DNA of 64,000 bases. It comes from Wyeomyia smithii. Taxonomy: Eukaryota > Arthropoda > Insecta > Diptera > Culicidae. The position numbers were made by a program, and so were the translations under genes. Shown here in pieces: positions 55,088-64,000 of the stretch; positions within the stretch are counted from its first letter, which is position 1, and every line of letters starts with the position of its first letter. The notes beneath the pieces are model-generated. The model was not told the DNA's origin and searched no databases. It worked only from the letters and a program-made list of their open reading frames with translations. The stretch covers positions 203,867,136 through 203,931,135 of the forward strand of contig NC_073695.1 of the NCBI RefSeq assembly GCF_029784165.1. Reading direction: 5' to 3'.

Positions 55088-58000
55088 TTAGCTAACACTG
55101 GCGTGTCGGTGGTCAACCTGTCGCCTGTTTTGCAATTCTAAAACTATTTGAGAGGCGGCTGTACAAACCGCCCTCCAAATGTTTGGGTCTTTACACATCC
55201 TCCGAACTAGGTTGTCCGGAGTGGTGTCTGGCCCGCTCACTACCATCATGTCGCTCCGCGCATGCACAAAACGAGGGCACACGAAGAAGACATGCTCAGC
55301 AGTCTCTTCCGCATCCGCGCACTCGGGACACATGGGGGACCCCGCATGCCCGAATCTGTGTAGATACTGCCTAAAGCAACCATGGCCTGACAGAATCTGT
55401 GTCAGATGGAAGTTCACTTCTCCATGGCGCCTCCCGACCCATCCGGATACATCCGGAATAAGTCGATGCGTCCATCTACCCTTCGCGGAATTGGACCACT
55501 CCTGCTGCCATCTGATCATCGAGAATGATCTTCTGGTACCTCGTATGCCCCTTGTGTCACGTTGATCGAAGCATTCTACGTCCTCCTTAATGGCTATGCT
55601 GATAGGCAACATGCCGGACAGGACGCAGATTGCGTCGTATGACACAGTTCGATACGCGCTCGCAACCCTCAGGCACATGAGCCTGTAGGTACTTTCCAAC
55701 TTACTCCGATGTTTACTAGTACCTAATGCTTTGGACCACACTGGCCCGCCATATCTCAGTATGGACGAAGTCACGCTAGCTAGAAGTTTCCGCTTGCTGC
55801 CGTACACTGCTGAGCTATTGGACATCATGCGAGATAATGCTGCAATAGCCATTGAAGCCTTCTTGCAGGCATATTCGACATGGCTCCCGAAGGCGAGCTT
55901 GTCATCGATCATCACCCCCAGCAGCTTCAGGGAGCGCTTAGAGGCGATGGTGCAATTCCCGACATTGATCAACGCCTGTTGCTTCGACTTGCGGTTATTG
56001 ACAACTGAAATCTCCGTCTTATGATGCGCCAGCTCCAGTTTTTTGGAGCGCATCCAGTCCTCGACGACGCTTATAGAGTGCGAAGCCGTCAACTCAACCT
56101 CCTCGATCGACTCGCCGTAGACCTCAAGTGTGATGTCGTCCGCAAATCCAACGATCACAACCCCTTGGGGGAGCTTTAGTTTCAGCACTTCATCGTACAT
56201 GATATTCCACAGTACCGGGCCCAGGATGGAACCTTGTGGAACCCCTGCGGTAATTGGGACACATTTTTGACCCTCGTCTGTGCTGTAAACTAGCACACGA
56301 TTCTGGAAATAATTTTCCAGAATCCTGTACAAAGACACCGGAATGTCTAGTTTCCGAAGCGAGTGGGCTATGGAATCCCAGCTAACACTATTGAACGCAT
56401 TTTTCACGTCCAACGTGACGATTGCGCAATAGCGAATGCCCCATCTTTTACGCTGGAGTGCTACCTCTGCTGTTTTGGTGACGGACAGAATAGCATCCAC
56501 CGTAGACTTGCCTTTTCGGAAGCCGAACTGGTTACTCGACAGACCGTTTGCACATTCGGTGTACCTAACCAGTCTATTGAGAATAACCTTCTCGAGCACC
56601 TTACCCGCCGTATCGAGCAGACATATCGGTCTGTATGCCGACGGGTCACCAGGTGGTTTCCCTGTCTTCGGCAATAAGACCAGCTTCTGTCGCTTCCATC
56701 TGTCTGGGAATGTACAGTCATCCAGGCACTTCTGCATGACTTCCCGAAATAGTCTGGGGGCCTCTTTGATGGCCTTCTTCACAGCCAGATTCGGAATCCC
56801 ATCCAATCCCGGTGCCTTGCTCACCTTCAGGGAGTTGGCGATCGCGATGAGTTCCTCATTCGTAACCGTTTCCGCCTCCTCTGCCTCGGCACGGCTAACG
56901 CCGTCACTCATATATTGGGTGTTCGGCAGGTTGGCCGACCACCTCTGGTCTGAGTTTGAGATACTGGAACGTCGGTGAAGTGACTCGCCAGCCGGAGGCC
57001 AAGGATTTGGCTCGTGGCGTGGAAAGAGTCCCTCTATGATCCGCTCAAGCATCGCTGGTGATTTTTCTGCGGGCGCCATCGCACCCTTAGTCTTGGCCAT
57101 CACCATCCTATAGGCGTTACCCCACGGGTTAGTGTTGGCACTAGCGCACAGTCTTTCGAAGCACGCACGTTTACTAGCTTTTATTGCTCTCTTAAGCGCC
57201 GCTCTTGCGGAACTGAATTCCCCTCGACGATCTTCCCTTTCTTCGTCGGTTCGCGCACGTTGAATCCTTCTTCTCGCTTGAAGACACGCTCTGCGGAGGT
57301 CCGCTATCGCGTCGGTCCACCAGTAGACTGGTGGCCTTCCATGCCTAGGCTGGCGGTTCCTAGGCATAGTGGCGTCGCACGCCCGCGAAAGTATGGCAAC
57401 AAGTTGATCAGCGCTCGGGTTACGAATTCTGCTTGCCTCGTGTTCTAGTCTAATTGCTTCCGCAAATACCTCTTCGTTGAAGTGTGGTATCCTCCACCCG
57501 CGAGGAGCTGGAGTGTTAATTCTACTCGCCACATGCGGTCTCGTTTTACAGTCTACGCTATAACAGACCGCCAGATGGTCGCTATGAGTGTAGCCATCGT
57601 CTACCCTCCAGTTCGTGATCAATCCTGGACTACAGAATGTCACATCGATGATCGACTCCGCGCCGTTTCTACTGAAGGTGCTCTTCAAGCCGACGTTGGC
57701 CAGATCTATGTTGAGCTTCGCCAAAGCCTCCAACAAGATCCGGCCTCTCTGGTTTGTGCGTCGACTTCCCCACTCAGTTGCCCATGCGTTGAAGTCGCCC
57801 GCCACTACCAACGGTGATAGACCGATCAGCTCCCCGGTGGCTCGGTCGATCATCCTTGCGAACTGCTCGGTAGACCAACGAGGCGGAGCATAGCAGCTGC
57901 AGTAGTACACTCCGTTCACCTTGGCAACCGCGTATCCTTCGTTTGAAGTTGACACTATCTCTTGAACCGGGAACCTGCTCGTCGTCCATATTGCCGCCAT

Positions 58001-58153
58001 ACCGGACCCGTCCGAAATCCAGTTACCGTTTCCGGAAGGAATTCGGTAGGGGTCCGAGATTATGGCGATGTCCGACAACGACTCAGTGACTGCTTGGTAT
58101 AGCAGTTGCTGAGCCGCGAAGCAGTGGTTCAAATTTAGCTGTGTCACTCTCAC
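55088..58153 (-). CDS. R1-clade ORF2: endonuclease-reverse transcriptase (E1)
   Basis: The frame has 1021 codons and no stop. It opens at GTG (58153), in the overlap GTGA with the ORF1 stop, giving VRVTQLNLNHC. The endonuclease (about 1-220) has IAIISDPYR, VVAGDFNAWATEWGS near 117 and HSDHLAVCYS near 190. The reverse transcriptase (about 470-720) has SAYRPICLLDTAGKVLEKVI, NQFGFRKGKSTVDAI near 541, VTLDVKNAFNSVSWD near 579, TAGVPQGSILGPVLWNIMYD near 635 and GFADD near 669. A C-terminal CCHC finger, CPECADAEETAEHVFFVC, spans about 942-959. All key residues are in place, so the enzyme may be functional. It would cut the target and reverse-transcribe the element RNA. A GTG start suggests re-initiation coupled to ORF1 termination. 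Confidence 0.92.
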   Translation of the reverse strand: MRVTQLNLNHCFAAQQLLYQAVTESLSDIAIISDPYRIPSGNGNWISDGSGMAAIWTTSRFPVQEIVSTSNEGYAVAKVNGVYYCSCYAPPRWSTEQFARMIDRATGELIGLSPLVVAGDFNAWATEWGSRRTNQRGRILLEALAKLNIDLANVGLKSTFSRNGAESIIDVTFCSPGLITNWRVDDGYTHSDHLAVCYSVDCKTRPHVASRINTPAPRGWRIPHFNEEVFAEAIRLEHEASRIRNPSADQLVAILSRACDATMPRNRQPRHGRPPVYWWTDAIADLRRACLQARRRIQRARTDEEREDRRGEFSSARAALKRAIKASKRACFERLCASANTNPWGNAYRMVMAKTKGAMAPAEKSPAMLERIIEGLFPRHEPNPWPPAGESLHRRSSISNSDQRWSANLPNTQYMSDGVSRAEAEEAETVTNEELIAIANSLKVSKAPGLDGIPNLAVKKAIKEAPRLFREVMQKCLDDCTFPDRWKRQKLVLLPKTGKPPGDPSAYRPICLLDTAGKVLEKVILNRLVRYTECANGLSSNQFGFRKGKSTVDAILSVTKTAEVALQRKRWGIRYCAIVTLDVKNAFNSVSWDSIAHSLRKLDIPVSLYRILENYFQNRVLVYSTDEGQKCVPITAGVPQGSILGPVLWNIMYDEVLKLKLPQGVVIVGFADDITLEVYGESIEEVELTASHSISVVEDWMRSKKLELAHHKTEISVVNNRKSKQQALINVGNCTIASKRSLKLLGVMIDDKLAFGSHVEYACKKASMAIAALSRMMSNSSAVYGSKRKLLASVTSSILRYGGPVWSKALGTSKHRSKLESTYRLMCLRVASAYRTVSYDAICVLSGMLPISIAIKEDVECFDQRDTRGIRGTRRSFSMIRWQQEWSNSAKGRWTHRLIPDVSGWVGRRHGEVNFHLTQILSGHGCFRQYLHRFGHAGSPMCPECADAEETAEHVFFVCPRFVHARSDMMVVSGPDTTPDNLVRRMCKDPNIWRAVCTAASQIVLELQNRRQVDHRHASVS

Positions 58154-59565
58154 GCCCGTGGCTTGCTAGTCGGCTTACCGGCCGTGCACCTCGGGCCTCC
58201 CATTATGTGCTTTGCGTCACGCTTCCCGGCGCACGCCAAGCACTTCGGGGGCTCTCCGCAGTCTTTGCTTTTGTGGCCTGCAGCACCACACCGCCTGCAT
58301 AGGGAGCTCCTGTCAGGCCCCTTGCAGCTAAAGGACTTGTGTCCTTGCTCGAAGCATCGAAAGCAGACCTCCGGCGGCTGGTAGATGCTGAGTGGGCACA
58401 TTGACCAGCCCACTTTGAGCCTCGCTACCTTTAGCGCCTGGTTTGCGTCTACTGACGAAAGCCTGACAGTGGCGGTCTGGGTTCCTACTGGGCCTTTGCG
58501 CAGTCGAACTGCCTCTGGTGCCACAACCACTTCGCACTGCTCCTTGAGGGCATCCACGACTTCGCATGCCTCGGTGACTTCGTCCAGGTATTTAAGTTGT
58601 AGGGTTACCTGCGACGTGAGTGCCCGAACCTGCACTCTATCTCCAAGCGCCTCTTGGGCCAATGCCCGATAGGCTGGGCCCTTGTTTCTGGCTTCTTTGC
58701 GGAGCTCAACGATCATTTCTCCCTTGCGGGATCGGCGGATGCTACGCACATCTGCCCCCAGATCTTTGAGCTTCGCATCGCCTCTCATTGCCTTAAGGAC
58801 TTCCGAGTACTTTGACTCTTCTGTCTTAAGGATGAGTGCGTCGCCCTTATTTTTAACTTTCTTCGTCGCAGGATTTGTAACCGGATGCGGTTTTTTGGCC
58901 ACCACTTTTTGGTTCCTACTCCTTCCCGGAACCGTTACCCACGGGTTACCGGGAGCCTTCTGCTCCTTGGCTGCCACCGTGGGCGTTGCTTGCGCCACTC
59001 CTACACCGGTCTGAGGGCTGTTTGCGATTAAACGCTTCTTGGTGCCCCCGGGGGCCGTCTCTCCCGGGGACTGTCGCGTTCGTTTGGCAGCTGGCCCTGC
59101 CGCGCAAACCGCCGCAAACGTGCTAGCGTCCGTTTGGACCGACTTCGTCGCCAGCTCGGTCACCTTCGTCTCCTCTTTCTCCGCAGCCGCAGCTTTCATT
59201 TCGAGCTCGGCGTGCTCCTTTTTCGCAGCATCGACGGAGGACCGAAGCATGTAGAGGGCCTGCTTCAAGTACTTCGTTGTATTGCTGCGACTTTTCGCAA
59301 ACTCGATTATAGCATCGAGCTGCTCAGACAGGGCCACTACCCTCGGTAGCGTGTCCCGCTGTCTTCCGACCGCCTTTAATAGCTGTGGACCAGCCACCGC
59401 GATGTCTTGCGTAGATCCGGTAGGCGTACTGCCTTTACCGTCTTCGCAGGCGACCTTCACTGCATCCGTCTCCACTTTTCTAGGCGGAGACCGCTGGATG
59501 CCACCTCGCGCAAATGGGTTTTCCAACCCATCTGCCCCCATCTCCAGAGTTTTGTTTTTCTGCAT
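58150..59565 (-). CDS. R1-clade ORF1: gag-like zinc-knuckle protein (E1)
   Basis: The ATG at 59565 (MQKNKTLEMGADGLENPF) gives 471 residues with an open frame. The N-terminal third is followed by a likely coiled coil rich in A, E and K (DAAKKEHAELEMKAAAAEKE). The central part is basic. The C-terminus has three knuckles: CFRCFEQGHKSFSC, CRRCGAAGHKSKDC and CLACAGKRDAKHIMGGPRC. This is the standard R1-clade ORF1 layout. The protein binds the element RNA and forms the nuclear ribonucleoprotein. Its TGA (58152-58150) overlaps the ORF2 GTG by 3 nt. Confidence 0.9.
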   Translation of the reverse strand: MQKNKTLEMGADGLENPFARGGIQRSPPRKVETDAVKVACEDGKGSTPTGSTQDIAVAGPQLLKAVGRQRDTLPRVVALSEQLDAIIEFAKSRSNTTKYLKQALYMLRSSVDAAKKEHAELEMKAAAAEKEETKVTELATKSVQTDASTFAAVCAAGPAAKRTRQSPGETAPGGTKKRLIANSPQTGVGVAQATPTVAAKEQKAPGNPWVTVPGRSRNQKVVAKKPHPVTNPATKKVKNKGDALILKTEESKYSEVLKAMRGDAKLKDLGADVRSIRRSRKGEMIVELRKEARNKGPAYRALAQEALGDRVQVRALTSQVTLQLKYLDEVTEACEVVDALKEQCEVVVAPEAVRLRKGPVGTQTATVRLSSVDANQALKVARLKVGWSMCPLSIYQPPEVCFRCFEQGHKSFSCKGPDRSSLCRRCGAAGHKSKDCGEPPKCLACAGKRDAKHIMGGPRCTAGKPTSKPRA

Positions 59566-60213
59566 TCTTGTTAATTGGGTCCCCCTACCAGCCGCTATCC
59601 TTATCCATAATGGAGTAGTCGCCTAAATGGTCCCAAGGTAGTCTATGCCGGAGCAGTGAGGCCATGGCTAGGGGCGGCTGCCATAGCGCCTTATGGGCAA
59701 CTATGACACCCCCGACCGGCGCAAGTCAGGAAAAGACATCTGATCCTACTCCTGCCTGGTTCCCACCAGGCAATGGACTCGGAACGTACTGGAAGGCCTG
59801 CCAGGTTTTACGGGACGGAGACCCCTGCACCGGTTGTAATCTCGCCGTTTCAAGCCGTTATCACACGACATTACTAAGGGAGCTCGGCGCAGGTGCCAGC
59901 CCAAAATCATGGTACGAAAACGAAATCCGACTCGTATCCTATAGTGATGCGACCAGTTGCCGTAATTGGGAACATTACTGGCATCAGTCCCAATGGGCGG
60001 TATAGTGCATTTGGGTGGTGGGAGCGGCACTACTCGCTCCGTCGGAGCTGCTTCCGGCCAGTGTGGCTTTTGCGAGAATTCAGCGGCCCAGTGCCTGAAT
60101 CTCGCCACGACCTAGGCTAGCTCCCGCTGATGGTCCGGGACTGCTTGCTAGCAGTGAGCACTTCCGTGGCCTTCGGTGATCGCCAATTACCGACCCGTGG
60201 TGGCATACAGCTC

Positions 60214-60407
<194 letters not shown>

Positions 60408-60638
60408 CAGGTGGAGGGGAAATTTGCATCCAAACCCCTGAGGTGACCAACCTCAGGAAGTGTGGGGTTGGTTTGAATCAGTGACCGGACCCACTAAAAC
60501 CCCTCCAGTCTCCAGCCCATAATACTCCCCGGGACCACCGCTAGGTATTGCTTCGGGGAGCGGCTTTTGTGCTCTGTGCACCCTCTTGGTTCTATAGATC
60601 TCTTTGCTAACTTAGCTAACTAACCTGGAGACTGGCCG

Positions 60639-63600
60639 TTAGCTAACACTGGCGTGTCGGTGGTCAACCTGTCGCCTGTTTTGCAATTCTAAAACTATTT
60701 GAGAGGCGGCTGTACAAACCGCCCTCCAAATGTTTGGGTCTTTACACATCCTCCGAACTAGGTTGTCCGGAGTGGTGTCTGGCCCGCTCACTACCATCAT
60801 GTCACTCCGCGCATACACAAAACGAGGGCACACGAAGAAGACATGCTTAGCAGTTTCTTCCGCATCCGCACACTCGGGACACATGGGGGACCCCGCATGC
60901 CCGAATCTGTGTAGATACTGCCTGAAGCAACCATGACCTGACAGAATCTGTGTCAAGTGGAAGTTAACTTCTCCATGGCGCCTCCCGACCCATCCGGATA
61001 CGTCCGGAATAAGTCGATGCGTCCATCTACCCTTTGCGGAATTGGACCATTCCTGCTGCCATCTGATCATCGAGAATGACCTTCTGGTGCCTCGTATACC
61101 CCTTGTGTCACGTTGATCGAAGCATTCTACGTCCTCCTTAATGGCTATGCTGATAGGCATCATGCCGGACAGGACGCAGATTGCGTCGTATGACACTGTA
61201 CGAAACGCACTCGTAACCCTCAGGCACATGGGACTGTAGGTACTTTCCAGTTCACCACGACAACTGTTAGTACCTAGCGCTTTGGACCACACTGGGCCTC
61301 CATACCTGAGTATGGACGAAACCACGCTGGCAAGAAGTATACGCTTGCTGCCATACACCGCTGAGCTATTCGACATCACTCGGGATAATGCTGCAATAGT
61401 CGTTGAAGCCCTCTTGCAAACATAGTTGACATGACTCTTATATGTGAGCTTATCGTCAACCATAACCCCCAAGAGCTTCAAGGAACGCCTTGAGGTAATG
61501 GTGCAGTCACCGACTCTGACCACCGCCTGTTGCTCTAATTTGCGGTTGTTCACAACCGTAACCTCCGTTTTATGGTGCGCTAACTCCAGTTTCCTAGAGT
61601 GCATCCAGTCTTCGACCTTGCGTATGCAGTGCGCGGCCGTCAACTCGACCTCTTCGATCGACTCGCCGTAGACCTCTAGCGTGATGTCGTCTGCGAAACC
61701 GACGATCACAACCCCTACAGGGAAATTTAGTTTCAACACCCCGTCATACATGACATTCCACAACACCGGGCCCAGGATGGAACCTTGCGGTACCCCTGCG
61801 GTGATTGGGACGCACTTCTGACCCTCCTCCGTGTTGTAAACTAGTACCCGATTCTGGAAATAATTTTCCAAAATCTTGTACAACGACACCGGTACGTGGA
61901 TGCTCCTAAGCGCGAGCGCTATGGAGTCCCAACTGGCGCTATTGAATGCATTCTTCACGTCAAGCGTGACGATTGCGCAATAGCGAATGCCCCAACTCTT
62001 ACGCTGGAGTGCTACCTCTGCCGTCTTGGTGACAGAGAGAATAGCATCCAGCGTGGATCTACCTTTCCGGAAGCCGAACTGGTTACTTGCCAGACCGTTT
62101 ACACCCTCTGTGTACTTCACCAGTCTGTTGAGGATAATCCTCTCAAGCACCTTGCCCGTAGTGTCCAGCAGACAGATAGGTCTGTATGCCGATGGGTCCC
62201 CTGGCGGTTTCCCAGCCTTCGGCAACAGCACCAATCTCTGTCGCTTCCACCTGTCCGGAAAGAGGCAGTCATCCAGGCACTTCTGCATGACTGCTCGAAA
62301 TAGATCAGGGACCACTTTCATGGCCGTCCTGATGGCCAAGTTCGGGATTCCATCCGGTCCCGGTGCCTTGCTCACCTTTAGGGAGTTGGCGATCACGATG
62401 AGTTCCTCATTCGTAACCCTTACCTCCTCCACAACCTCTGCACGGCTGCCGTCTCTCACGGATTGGATGCCCGGCAGGTTGGCCGACCATCTCTGGTCTG
62501 TGTCTGAGATACTGGAACGTCGGACGTGAGACTCAGCAACCGGAGGCCAAGGATTTGGCTCGTGTCGTGGAAAGAGTCCCTCGATGATGCGCTCCAGCAT
62601 CGCTGGTGATCGCTCTGCAGGTGCCAACACGCCTTTGGTCTTCGCCATTACGACTCTGTAGGCGTTGCCCCACGGATTCGTATTGGCACTCGCGCATAGC
62701 CTATCGAAGCAGGCCCTTTTGCTCGCCTTTATCGCACTTTTAAGTGCCGATCTTGCAGATCCGAATACTTCACGGCGCTCTACCCTCTGTGCATCGGTAC
62801 GTGCACGTTGCAACATCCGTCTTGCAGGGAGGCACGCGCTACGGAGGTCCGCTATCGCGTCGGTCCACCAGTATACCGGTGACTTACCATTCCTAGGTTG
62901 GCGGGTCCTAGGCATGGTGGCGTCGCACGCCCGCGATAATGTGGCAACTAATTGGTCAGCACTCGGGCGGAGCCAACTGCCCCCCTCGCGCTCTCTTCTC
63001 ATTGCTTCTGCAAATACCTCGGCATCGAAATGCGATGTCTTCCACCCGCGGACGGTCGGAGTATTGGCTCTACCCGTCGCCTGCCGCCTCACGTTCTGGA
63101 CTACGCTATAGCAGACCGACTGGTGGTCACTATAGGTGTAGCCATCGTCTACCCTCCAGTTCACGATCAGTCCTGGGCTGGAGAACGTCACGTCGATGAT
63201 CGACTCCGCACCATTTCTGCTGAATGTACACTTGGTTCCAACGTTGGCCAGATCTAGGTTGAGCTTTGCCAAAGCTTCCAACAAGATCTGACCCCTCCGG
63301 TTCGTGCGGCGGCTTCCCCACTCAACAGCCCAAGCGTTGAAGTCGCCCGCCACTACTAAGGGTGTTAGTCCCGTCAGCTCCATAGATAACAGATCGACCA
63401 TCTGGGTGAACCTTTCGATAGACCAACGCGGCGGAGCATAACAACTGCAGTAGAACACTCCGTCCACCTTGGCAACCGCGTATCCTTCATTTGAGGTTGA
63501 CACAACCTCCTGAACCGGGAACTTGCTGGTCGTGCATATGGCCGCCGTACTGGACTTATCTGCAACCCAATTACCGTTTCCGGGAGGAATGCAGTAGGGG

Positions 63601-63701
63601 TCCGATACGATTGCGATGTCCGACCGCGGCTCAGACGCTGCTTGGTATAGCAGCCGCTGTGCCGCATAGCAATGGTTCAGGTTCAATTGTGTCACCCTCA
63701 C
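60639..63701 (-). CDS. R1-clade ORF2: endonuclease-reverse transcriptase (E2)
   Basis: An open frame of 1020 codons starts at GTG 63701 in the same GTGA overlap as E1. The endonuclease has IAIVSDPYC, VVAGDFNAWAVEWGS and YSDHQSVCYS. The reverse transcriptase has NQFGFRKGRSTLDAI, VTLDVKNAFNSASWD, AGVPQGSILGPVLWNVMYD and GFADD. The C-terminal finger CPECADAEETAKHVFFVC is intact. Residues from about 841 to the end differ from E1 at only three positions (L/M, E/K, H/Y). The preceding several hundred residues differ at roughly a fifth of sites. Both frames being open despite this divergence suggests purifying selection before insertion and recent mobility. Confidence 0.92.
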   Translation of the reverse strand: MRVTQLNLNHCYAAQRLLYQAASEPRSDIAIVSDPYCIPPGNGNWVADKSSTAAICTTSKFPVQEVVSTSNEGYAVAKVDGVFYCSCYAPPRWSIERFTQMVDLLSMELTGLTPLVVAGDFNAWAVEWGSRRTNRRGQILLEALAKLNLDLANVGTKCTFSRNGAESIIDVTFSSPGLIVNWRVDDGYTYSDHQSVCYSVVQNVRRQATGRANTPTVRGWKTSHFDAEVFAEAMRREREGGSWLRPSADQLVATLSRACDATMPRTRQPRNGKSPVYWWTDAIADLRSACLPARRMLQRARTDAQRVERREVFGSARSALKSAIKASKRACFDRLCASANTNPWGNAYRVVMAKTKGVLAPAERSPAMLERIIEGLFPRHEPNPWPPVAESHVRRSSISDTDQRWSANLPGIQSVRDGSRAEVVEEVRVTNEELIVIANSLKVSKAPGPDGIPNLAIRTAMKVVPDLFRAVMQKCLDDCLFPDRWKRQRLVLLPKAGKPPGDPSAYRPICLLDTTGKVLERIILNRLVKYTEGVNGLASNQFGFRKGRSTLDAILSVTKTAEVALQRKSWGIRYCAIVTLDVKNAFNSASWDSIALALRSIHVPVSLYKILENYFQNRVLVYNTEEGQKCVPITAGVPQGSILGPVLWNVMYDGVLKLNFPVGVVIVGFADDITLEVYGESIEEVELTAAHCIRKVEDWMHSRKLELAHHKTEVTVVNNRKLEQQAVVRVGDCTITSRRSLKLLGVMVDDKLTYKSHVNYVCKRASTTIAALSRVMSNSSAVYGSKRILLASVVSSILRYGGPVWSKALGTNSCRGELESTYSPMCLRVTSAFRTVSYDAICVLSGMMPISIAIKEDVECFDQRDTRGIRGTRRSFSMIRWQQEWSNSAKGRWTHRLIPDVSGWVGRRHGEVNFHLTQILSGHGCFRQYLHRFGHAGSPMCPECADAEETAKHVFFVCPRFVYARSDMMVVSGPDTTPDNLVRRMCKDPNIWRAVCTAASQIVLELQNRRQVDHRHASVS

Positions 63702-64000
63702 GCCCGTGGTTTCGTGGCCGCCTTACCGGCTGGGCACCGTGGGCCTCCCATAAAGTGCTTGGCGTCCCGTTTTCCAGTACATACCAAGCACTTGGGAGGC
63801 TCCCCGCAGTCTTTAGCTTTATGGCCAGCACCACCACAACGCCTACATAACTGGCTCCTATCGGGCCCCTTGCAGGTCCAGGACTTGTGTCCTCCCTCGA
63901 AACACCTGAAGCAAACGTCCGGCTGCTGGAGTATGCTCAGGGGACATACTGACCAGCCAACCTTAAGTTTGGCTGGCTTCAGGGCCAGAGTTGCATCGGC
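63698..64000 (-). CDS. R1-clade ORF1 C-terminus (E2), cut by window edge
   Basis: The visible 100 codons read without a stop to TGA 63700-63698. They contain CFRCFEGGHKSWTC, CRRCGGAGHKAKDC and CLVCTGKRDAKHFMGGPRC, the same three knuckles as E1, with conservative changes, and end KAATKPRA. The N-terminus lies outside the window. Confidence 0.9.
   Translation of the reverse strand, partial: ADATLALKPAKLKVGWSVCPLSILQQPDVCFRCFEGGHKSWTCKGPDRSQLCRRCGGAGHKAKDCGEPPKCLVCTGKRDAKHFMGGPRCPAGKAATKPRA

Overview
The window reads as non-coding, transposon-rich DNA from an aedine mosquito (Aedes-like). I infer the organism from three things. One is the single recognisable host gene exon, the last exon of frizzled (fz), at 47010-47548 on the minus strand. 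The second is a Juan-like Jockey element whose proteins look like mosquito Juan. The third is the companion set: a MosquI-like I-clade element, JAM1-like RTE fragments, DD37E mariners and R1-clade elements. No rRNA, functional tRNA or CRISPR array is visible.

Layout, left to right: an I-clade non-LTR element runs off the left edge (1-3880, minus). A nearly full-length Juan-like element with an exact 13-bp target duplication follows (6541-10940, minus). Next are copy C of an unclassified GACGTAGGACTAC family (11030-12745), a 947-bp fold-back element (13134-14080), Juan and RTE relics (14330-17345), and a hairpin insertion (19087-19212). Copy A of the GACGTAGGACTAC family (19219-21126) is split by a Tc1-type element. 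A TTAA-flanked inverted-repeat element lies at 21638-21944, then mostly single-copy DNA (21949-26176) and a pogo-like MITE (26179-26570). A degenerate R1-clade relic (29005-34012) carries several small nested insertions. A 2.5-kb higher-order tandem repeat follows (34595-37130). A DD37E mariner (38804-41028) contains copy B of the unclassified family, and a three-layer nest lies at 41545-44200.

The fz exon encodes the end of extracellular loop 2, TM5 to TM7, the Dishevelled-binding KTxxxW motif and a PDZ-ligand tail. Everything above 47549 is probably fz intron, at least 16 kb. It holds two 5'-truncated RTE elements (48850-50621, 52236-54439), a second DD37E mariner (50837-52056) and two head-to-tail R1-clade elements (54813-60217; 60393 to beyond the right edge). 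The 3' tail of each R1-clade element abuts a (TA)n microsatellite.

The most notable signals are four. The two R1-clade elements are both placed in (TA)n and carry open ORFs. Their sequence identity breaks abruptly near 55646/61196. The tandem repeat alternates 452- and 275-bp monomers. The GACGTAGGACTAC family has two alternative ends. Family names come from protein and motif recognition only; no database search was possible.
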